DNA of 64,000 nucleotides, from contig NZ_JACHGV010000002.1 of assembly GCF_014202475.1 (NCBI RefSeq), forward strand, positions 953,102-1,017,101, written 5' to 3'. This DNA is from Streptomyces paradoxus. GTDB taxonomy: Bacteria > Actinomycetota > Actinomycetes > Streptomycetales > Streptomycetaceae. How positions within the stretch are numbered: the stretch's first letter is position 1; each line of letters starts with the position of its first letter. Positions 58,252-64,000 of this stretch are shown one piece after another. A model generated the notes under the pieces. It was not told the origin of the DNA and searched no databases. It worked only from the letters and a program-made list of their open reading frames with translations. The position numbers and the translations under genes are program-made.

Positions 58252-60492
58252 GTGCCCCGCTTCAGCATCATCGTCCCCGTCTACAAGGTGCAGGGCTTCC
58301 TGCGCGAGTGTCTCGACTCGGTGCTCGGCCAGTCCCACCGCGACTTCGAGGTGATCGCCGTGGACGACCGCTCGCCCGACGGCAGCGGCGCGATCCTCGA
58401 CGAGTACGCCGCCCGCGACGCCCGGGTGCGGGTGCTGCACCTGCCGGAGAACGTCGGTCTGGGCCGGGCCCGCAACGCCGGTCTCGCGCAGGCGGCCGGC
58501 GACTACGTCCTGTTCCTGGACAGCGACGACCACTACACACCGGGCCTGCTGGCCGCCGTCGCCGCACGCCTGGCGGCGACCGGTGACCCCGACATCCTGG
58601 TCTTCGACCATGTGCGCACCCACTGGTGGGGCCGCGGCGGACGCAGCGAGGCGGCGGACCTGCTGGCCGCGGCGGGCCTGGAGACCTTCGGCATCCGGGA
58701 GAGCCCCCAGTACCTGAACCTGTTCCTGGTCGCCTGGAACAAGGCCTACCGGCGCTCCTTCTTCCAGGAGCACGGGCTCCAGTACGCGCCGGGGCTGTAC
58801 GAGGACGCGCCGGTCACCTACCGGTCGATGGTGCTGGCCGAGCGCATCGCCTGCCTGGACCGGATCGGCGTGGAGTACCGGCAGCGCCGGCAGGGCGCGA
58901 TCACCAAGACGCCCGGGCGCCGGCATTTCGAGATCTTCCCGCAGTACGAGGGCCTGTTCGCGTTCCTGGAGCAGCGCCCCGACCTGGACTGGGCGCGGCC
59001 GCTGCTGCTGGAGCGGGCACTGGACCACATGCTGTTCGTGCTGGCCCGCGAGGACCGGGTCCGGCCGGCCGACCGGGGCGACTTCTACCGCGAGATCCGC
59101 TCCTTCCACCGCCGTCACCTCCCCGAGGGCGGCTTCCCGCGGCCGGACGGCTGGCGCGGGGCCGAGATGCGGCTGCTCGCCTCGGCGCCCTACGCGACGT
59201 ACGCGACCGCACGGGGGCTGCGTGACCTGCGCGCGGCCGCCCTGGGCGGGCGGCGGCGGGTGGCGAAGAAGGCGTCGGAGACCGCCCTGCGGGGCTGGTA
59301 CGGGGCCCAGTCGAAGCGCCCGCTGGATCCGCGTCTCGCCGTCTACGCGGCGACCCACCACCGGGGTGTGACCGGTGACCCGGCCGCGATCTACGAGAAG
59401 GCGCGCGAGATCGCCCCGCACATCCGGGGCGTGTGGGTCGTCCGGGAGGACGCGGTGGACGCGCTGCCGCCCGGCATCGACCATGTGACGCCGGGTTCAC
59501 GGCGCTACCACGAGGTCATGGCGCGGGCCACGTACTGGGTGAACAACGTCAACTGGCCGGGCACCCTGGCCAAGCGGCCCGGCAGCGTGCACCTCCACAC
59601 CCACCAGGGCACCCCGCTCAAGTACATGGGCGCCGACCTGCTGACCAAGCCGGGTGCCCGGCACGGTTTCGACGTGCCGCAGATGCTGCGCCGCGCCGAC
59701 CGCTGGGACTACAGCCTGGTCGCGGGAAGGCACGCGGAACGGGCCTGGGAGCGGGCGTACCCGTGCCACTTCACCTCGCTGCGGACCGGCAGCCCGCGCA
59801 ACGACGTACTGGTCAAAGCCGGTCCGGAGCGGGGCCGGGCGGTGCGCGAACGGCTCGGGATCCCGGCCGGTGACACGGTCGTGCTGTACGCGCCGACCCG
59901 CCGCGACTACCGGCGGGGCGGCCATGTCGACCGGTTCGACCTGGCCCGGTTCGCCGCGGACCTGGGCCCCGGCCACACGCTGGTCGTCCGGCTGCACCCG
60001 TCGCTGGCCGCGGGTGTGGCGCGGGGCCTCGGCCTGGCCGACCTGCACCGGCGGGGCGTGCTGGTGGACGCGACCGACGAGCCGCATGTCGAGGACGTGA
60101 TGCTCGCCTCTGACGTGCTGGTCACCGACTACTCGGCCCTGATGTTCGACTACGCCCTGCTGGACCGGCCGATCGTCGTGCACGCCGACGACTGGGGGGC
60201 GTTCGCGGCGAGCCGGGGCGCCTACTTCGACATCACGGCCGACGCGCCGGGCCATGTGTCGCGCTCGTACCGGGAGCTGGCCCGGCTGTTCGCGTCCGGC
60301 ACCTGGCAGGACGCGGAGGCGGCGCGACTGCGCTCCGGTTTCCGGGAGCGGTACTGCGAGTTCGAGGACGGGCGGGCCGCCGAGCGGGTCGTCCGGCTGC
60401 TGATGCTCGGCGAGCGGGGCGGGGCGCTGCTGCCCGCGGCGCGCCGGACCGACGGGGCCCGCACACGACCCGAGGCGCTGATCGAGAGATGA
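58252..60492 (+). CDS. GT2 glycosyltransferase fused to TagF-like polyol-phosphate polymerase (3 of 3)
   Basis: 746 residues from GTG 58252, with AGGAG 12 nt upstream spanning the previous stop. GT2: FSIIVPVYKVQGFL, ENVGLGRARN, and DSDD in place of DGDD; VAWNKAYRR is present, so it is closer to the first paralogue than the second in this half. Polymerase domain: THQGTPLKYMGADL, APTRRDYR, VTDYSALMFDYALLDRP. Its stop overlaps the next gene by 4 bp. The polymerase half keeps all recognisable motifs, so all three enzymes look functional and probably have distinct acceptor or linkage roles. Confidence 0.88.
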   Translation: MPRFSIIVPVYKVQGFLRECLDSVLGQSHRDFEVIAVDDRSPDGSGAILDEYAARDARVRVLHLPENVGLGRARNAGLAQAAGDYVLFLDSDDHYTPGLLAAVAARLAATGDPDILVFDHVRTHWWGRGGRSEAADLLAAAGLETFGIRESPQYLNLFLVAWNKAYRRSFFQEHGLQYAPGLYEDAPVTYRSMVLAERIACLDRIGVEYRQRRQGAITKTPGRRHFEIFPQYEGLFAFLEQRPDLDWARPLLLERALDHMLFVLAREDRVRPADRGDFYREIRSFHRRHLPEGGFPRPDGWRGAEMRLLASAPYATYATARGLRDLRAAALGGRRRVAKKASETALRGWYGAQSKRPLDPRLAVYAATHHRGVTGDPAAIYEKAREIAPHIRGVWVVREDAVDALPPGIDHVTPGSRRYHEVMARATYWVNNVNWPGTLAKRPGSVHLHTHQGTPLKYMGADLLTKPGARHGFDVPQMLRRADRWDYSLVAGRHAERAWERAYPCHFTSLRTGSPRNDVLVKAGPERGRAVRERLGIPAGDTVVLYAPTRRDYRRGGHVDRFDLARFAADLGPGHTLVVRLHPSLAAGVARGLGLADLHRRGVLVDATDEPHVEDVMLASDVLVTDYSALMFDYALLDRPIVVHADDWGAFAASRGAYFDITADAPGHVSRSYRELARLFASGTWQDAEAARLRSGFRERYCEFEDGRAAERVVRLLMLGERGGALLPAARRTDGARTRPEALIER

Positions 60493-62327
60493 CAACCCCC
60501 GCGACCCCCGAGGCCGTCCCGTCCCTGCCCGGCCAGCGGGCCTCCTCGGCCCGGCCGGCCGCCGTCGCCGAGCGGCTGCGGCCGGTGCACGGGTGGCACG
60601 CCGCCCTGGTCGCCGTGCCCACCGCGGCCCTGTTCGTGCTGGGCTACCGGCGCCGCTGGATCTGCGACGACGGGCTCATCTACCTGCGCCCGGTCCGGCA
60701 GATCCTGGCGGGCAACGGGCCCGTGTTCAACGTCGGGGAGCGGGCGGAGAGTTCGACCGGCACCCTCTGGCAGTGGCTGCTCGCCCTCGCCACCTGGGTC
60801 ACCGGCGAGGACCCGGCGTTCCTCGCGGTCGGGCTCGGCCTGGTGCTGAGCACCGCCGGGTTCGCGTTCGCCCTGCTCGCCACGTGCCGGCTGCACCGGG
60901 GCGCGGGGCTGCTGCTCCCGGCCGGTGTGTTCGTGCTGCTGGCCGTACCGCCGTTCTGGTCGTACATGACCTCGGGTCTGGAAAGCGGCCTCGGCGCGTT
61001 CTGGACCGGCCTGTCGTGGTGGCTGCTGACGCGGACCCGGCACGGTCAGGAGGCCCGGCCGGCGTACACGGCCGCCTTCGTGTTCGGGCTGGGTGCGCTG
61101 GTCCGGCCCGACCTCGCGGTCGTCACGGCCTGCTTCCTGGCCGCGCAGTGGTGGGTGCTGCGTCCCTCCCTGCGGGGCACGGCGGCGGTGCTGGCCTCGG
61201 CCGGGGCGGTGCCACTGGCGTACGAGGTCTTCCGGGCGGGGTACTACGGGGTCCTGGTGCCGCTGCCCGCCATCGCCAAGGAGGCGAGCGCCAGCGACTG
61301 GAGCCGGGGCGCCGGGTACGTGCAGGAGACGCTCGGGCCGTACTGGCTGTGGCCGGTCGTCCCGGTGCTGGGGGCGCTGGCCGTCCTGCTGGTGCGGCGC
61401 ACCCGCCGGGAGCAGCGGGACCGCGTCCCGGGGCGGGCCCCGCTCGCGGTGCTGCTGGCGCCGCCGGCGGCGGGTCTGCTGCTCGCCGGGTACGTCGTCC
61501 GCGTCGGCGGCGACTACATGCACGCCCGCATGATCCTGCCCGCCCTTCTGCTGCTGCTCCTGCCGGTGCTGGTCGTGCCGGCGACCAGGGTGACGGGCGT
61601 GGCGAGCGTGCTGCTGGTCGTCTGGCTGTGCGCGGCGGTCAGTCCGCTGCGGGCGCCGTTCGACGTCCGCAGCACGCCCGGGTCGTTCAACGTGCGCAGC
61701 TCCGACGTGGAGAGCCTCGGCGACCACAACCCGGTGCGCACCGCCACCTGGGTGGACAACTGGCCCGCCCTGCCGGAGGGGCGCGCCATGCTGGCCCGGG
61801 CGGAGCGGGCACCCGGGCCGACGCTGCTCTACTTCGACGCCGGGCGGCGGCTGCACGCGACGCCGATGCGTGCGGACTCGCCGTACCAGGTGGTGATCGT
61901 GGGCCGCCACCTCGGCGTGACGGGGGCGGCGGCGCCGCTGGACGCCTACGTCAACGACGCCTGGGGACTGGCCAGCCCGATCGGCGCGCACCTGGCGCTG
62001 GAGCGGTGGAGCTGGCCCGGGCACGAGAAGTTCCTGCGCAACCACTGGGTCTTCGCCGAGTGGGCGGTGAAGCATCCGCCGCCGCGTGACCTGCTGCGGG
62101 CCGGGGCGCCGCGGGAGGCGGTGGAGGCGGCCCGGGCCGCGCTGGGCTGCGGCGATCTCGCCGAGCTGAGGGAGTCGGTGCGCGCACCGCTCACCGCCGA
62201 GCGGTTCTGGCGGAACCTCACCGGAGCGGTCGAGCGGACGCGGTTCCGCTTCGCGCGCTGGCCCGCGGCGGCGCAGCAGGCGCTGTGCGACCGACCTGCA
62301 GGTGGGCGCAGCGGCCTCACCCGATGA
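60489..62327 (+). CDS. GT-C-like integral membrane glycosyltransferase candidate
   Basis: 612 residues; about ten membrane helices within about 35-395, then a ~215-residue soluble C-terminal domain. The first outer loop has CDDGLIYLRPVRQILAGNGPV, whose adjacent acidic pair is the feature of GT-C glycosyltransferases using polyprenyl-phosphate sugars (as in mycobacterial arabinosyltransferases of the AftB type). It is coupled to the third GT2/TagF enzyme by an ATGA overlap, which suggests it decorates the exported polymer outside the membrane. Specific activity unknown. Confidence 0.75.
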   Translation: MTTPATPEAVPSLPGQRASSARPAAVAERLRPVHGWHAALVAVPTAALFVLGYRRRWICDDGLIYLRPVRQILAGNGPVFNVGERAESSTGTLWQWLLALATWVTGEDPAFLAVGLGLVLSTAGFAFALLATCRLHRGAGLLLPAGVFVLLAVPPFWSYMTSGLESGLGAFWTGLSWWLLTRTRHGQEARPAYTAAFVFGLGALVRPDLAVVTACFLAAQWWVLRPSLRGTAAVLASAGAVPLAYEVFRAGYYGVLVPLPAIAKEASASDWSRGAGYVQETLGPYWLWPVVPVLGALAVLLVRRTRREQRDRVPGRAPLAVLLAPPAAGLLLAGYVVRVGGDYMHARMILPALLLLLLPVLVVPATRVTGVASVLLVVWLCAAVSPLRAPFDVRSTPGSFNVRSSDVESLGDHNPVRTATWVDNWPALPEGRAMLARAERAPGPTLLYFDAGRRLHATPMRADSPYQVVIVGRHLGVTGAAAPLDAYVNDAWGLASPIGAHLALERWSWPGHEKFLRNHWVFAEWAVKHPPPRDLLRAGAPREAVEAARAALGCGDLAELRESVRAPLTAERFWRNLTGAVERTRFRFARWPAAAQQALCDRPAGGRSGLTR

Positions 62328-62398
62328 AGTGATCCGGGGTCAGGGCATGCGGGGGGCGGGAACATTCGGCGCATGCCCCAGACCCCTTCCACCCTCCT

Positions 62399-63979
62399 GT
62401 GAGCGCCCCGGTCCTGGTCCGGCGGGCCGTGCGCGGTGCGACGGCGCTGCGCGGCGGCCGTGCCGGGAGGCTCACCCCGTACCAGTTCTACGGCGCCCTG
62501 TTCTGGCTGGTGATGACGCTGGCGTACTGGCGGGTTCCGCTGTGCTGTGACGCCGGACAGCACGCGGCGGTCGTCGAGCGCCTCAAGGCCGACCTGCTCC
62601 ATCCGGCCCACACCATGGCGGACCTGCCGGGCGAGGGCAGCCCGTACTACGGGCCGTACGCCGTCGCCCAGGGCGTTCTGGCGCGGCTGACGGGGCTGTC
62701 GGGCTGGGAGGTCGTGAAGCTCGCCGGGCCGGTGCATCTGCTGGTGCTGCTGACGGGGCTGGGCCGTTTCGTCAGGACCCTCACCTCCCGCCCGTGGGCG
62801 CCGGTGTGGGCCCTGCTGTTCATGACGCTGCTGTGGGGGACCGCGCGGATCCTGTGGAGCGGCTACCTCGGTCTGATGCCGATGACGACGAACCTGGGCT
62901 ACCCGTCCGCGCTCGCCATCGGGCTGACGTTCTGGGCGTGGGCCTGGACGGGCACCCGCGCGCGGGACGACGCCCCGGCCGTGCGGTTCGTCGGCCCGAG
63001 CGGGCTCGGCGGCTGGTGGGGGTACGCGGGGATCGGCGTGCTGTACGGGCTGGTCCTGCTCACCCATCCCGTCACGGCGGCCTCGGCGCTCACCGGGGCG
63101 GTGGCGATCGTGGCGGCCCGGCAGCGCGGCTGGCGCCGGCCGGTCGCGGCACGCTGGGCGCTGTGCGGTGGGGTTTGCGCGACGGTCGCCCTGACCTGGC
63201 CGTACTACGACGTCCTGACGCTGGTGGGCGACACCGGCATGGACGCGATGCACCGGCAGCTGTACGAGAGGATGCTCGCCAACTCCTGGCTGGCGCTGCT
63301 CGGGCTGCCCGCGCTGTGGGTGCGGGCGCGCCGGTCGGTGCGTGATCCGCTGGTGCTGATGTTCCTGCTGGAGTGCCTGCTGGTGGCGTACGGCTGGGTG
63401 AGCGGGCACTACACGTACGCCCGCGCGCTGTGGGCGGTGCTGGTGCCGCTGCAGTTCGCCCTGGCGGTGGAGCTGGCGGCGCCCCGGCCCTGGCACCGGG
63501 CCAGGCGGGTGCTGGGCGGGGCGGCGGTGGCCGGGGTGTGCGCCGGGTTCGCCGTCGTGCACGCGGGGGCGGTGGTGCCGCGCTCGGTCGACCCGGTGGG
63601 GTTCGCGCAGCCGACACGCTGGCCGTCGTACGACTGGGCGGCGCGGCACATCGGGCTCGGGGAGGTGGTGATCACCGACGGGTACTTCGCCAGTCACGCC
63701 ATCGCCGGGTACGGGCCGAACCTCGCCGCGCCCATCTGGCCCGACCCCGCCCTGGACGAGCGGGAACGGAAGCGCCGGGCGGCCGATGTCCGCGCCTACC
63801 TCGCCCCCGGTTCGACCCGCGCCGAGCGGTCCGCCGTCGTCCGCCGCTACCACGTGCGCTGGCTGCTGCTGACGCGCTGGCACCCGGTGCCCGAGGAGGC
63901 CGTGGTGGTGGCGTGGAGCAGAAGGACGGGTGAGGTGCTGGCGCGGGTCGGGGGTGACGTGCGGATGGCTACTCGATGA
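62399..63979 (+). CDS. Polytopic membrane protein, possible GT-C-type glycosyltransferase
   Basis: 526 residues with about ten membrane helices (about 30-385) and a soluble C-terminal ~130 residues. An early CDAGQHAAVVERL acidic/His loop is placed where GT-C enzymes carry catalytic acids, but the match is loose. Start uncertain: GTG 62399 has no ribosome-binding site; it is 72 bp after the previous gene. Probably works with the wall-polymer genes, by position. Its last 11 bp overlap the convergent gene at the window edge. Confidence 0.7.
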   Translation: MSAPVLVRRAVRGATALRGGRAGRLTPYQFYGALFWLVMTLAYWRVPLCCDAGQHAAVVERLKADLLHPAHTMADLPGEGSPYYGPYAVAQGVLARLTGLSGWEVVKLAGPVHLLVLLTGLGRFVRTLTSRPWAPVWALLFMTLLWGTARILWSGYLGLMPMTTNLGYPSALAIGLTFWAWAWTGTRARDDAPAVRFVGPSGLGGWWGYAGIGVLYGLVLLTHPVTAASALTGAVAIVAARQRGWRRPVAARWALCGGVCATVALTWPYYDVLTLVGDTGMDAMHRQLYERMLANSWLALLGLPALWVRARRSVRDPLVLMFLLECLLVAYGWVSGHYTYARALWAVLVPLQFALAVELAAPRPWHRARRVLGGAAVAGVCAGFAVVHAGAVVPRSVDPVGFAQPTRWPSYDWAARHIGLGEVVITDGYFASHAIAGYGPNLAAPIWPDPALDERERKRRAADVRAYLAPGSTRAERSAVVRRYHVRWLLLTRWHPVPEEAVVVAWSRRTGEVLARVGGDVRMATR

Positions 63980-64000
63980 CGATGTCGACCTCGATGTTGC
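63969..64000 (-). CDS. 3' end of a convergent gene entering from the right
   Basis: On the minus strand the frame ends NIEVDIVIE then TAG at 63971-63969, alternating hydrophobic/acidic residues typical of a terminal beta-strand. Only ten codons are visible, so product is not identifiable. It overlaps the preceding plus-strand gene tail by 11 bp. Confidence 0.45.
   Translation of the reverse strand, partial: NIEVDIVIE

Noticed and set aside
53605..63979. Secondary-metabolite gene cluster
   Set aside because: No polyketide, peptide or terpene core enzymes; the genes fit wall-polymer synthesis.

Overview
The window comes from a high-GC actinomycete, almost certainly a Streptomyces. Codon third positions are strongly G/C, GTG and TTG starts and 4-bp stop/start overlaps are frequent, and several genes are Streptomyces hallmarks: nnaR next to narK, the matA/matB aggregation genes, the pkaA/pkaB kinase pair, a LAXTG-type class E sortase substrate and an alanine-ending tmRNA tag. 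From memory, gene order resembles the S. coelicolor chromosome around SCO2943-SCO2987; this was not checked against a database. It looks like chromosomal core with modest strain-specific variation. I see no prophage, integrase, IS element, CRISPR array or rRNA.

Layout. (1) 1-5107: a three-gene xanthine-dehydrogenase-type molybdenum hydroxylase operon on the minus strand (FAD, [2Fe-2S] and Mo-cofactor subunits; the last runs off the window). Its iron-sulfur subunit has a roughly 500-residue low-complexity N-terminal extension. (2) 5399-10251: a minus-strand operon of sugar-binding lipoprotein, two CUT1 permeases and a cytosolic GH20 hexosaminidase, with a DasR-like operator upstream, so probably chitin or GlcNAc-oligomer uptake and cleavage. 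(3) 10463-15086: DUF3039 and YqgE/AlgH proteins, murA, a nucleoid HU protein and malic enzyme. (4) 15418-19247: a HelD-type RNA-polymerase-recycling helicase, then an ECF sigma factor with its membrane anti-sigma. (5) 19546-24160: a CGNR regulator, the nitrate-assimilation regulator nnaR with the narK transporter, and a repeat-tailed membrane protein. (6) 24230-28938: acyltransferase, matB and matA, a poly-beta-1,6-GlcNAc (hyphal aggregation) locus. (7) 29099-35630: LysR, a DUF2637-like protein and a small unknown, an MFS protein, and a GH31 alpha-xylosidase followed by an internally shortened LacI regulator, with a perfect 18-bp palindrome upstream.

(8) 35682-42184: tmRNA (ssrA) and smpB, a carboxy-terminal processing protease, ftsX/ftsE, a small zinc-ribbon membrane protein, a sortase-anchored Pro/Thr-rich surface protein and prfB. 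ssrA and smpB form the ribosome-rescue pair; FtsEX and the Ctp protease act at the envelope. (9) 42243-49677: two Ser/Thr kinases (pkaB, pkaA) divergent from a 1335-residue FHA protein with an FtsK-like but Walker-A-degenerate C-terminus and eight in-phase 18-residue repeats. This is a plausible phospho-signalling unit. (10) 49854-53474: a second sugar ABC importer whose first permease carries an extra soluble domain of about 140 residues. (11) 53605-63979: three consecutive paralogues fusing a GT2 glycosyltransferase to a TagF-like polyol-phosphate polymerase, followed by two polytopic membrane proteins. This looks like a cell-wall glycopolymer locus. A minus-strand gene enters at the right edge.

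Most transcription units end in long perfect GC-rich hairpins, listed individually. The most unusual observations are the triple GT2/TagF cluster, the 18-residue repeat array and degenerate P-loop of the FHA protein, the domain inserted in an ABC permease, the extended iron-sulfur subunit, and the in-frame-deleted LacI regulator.
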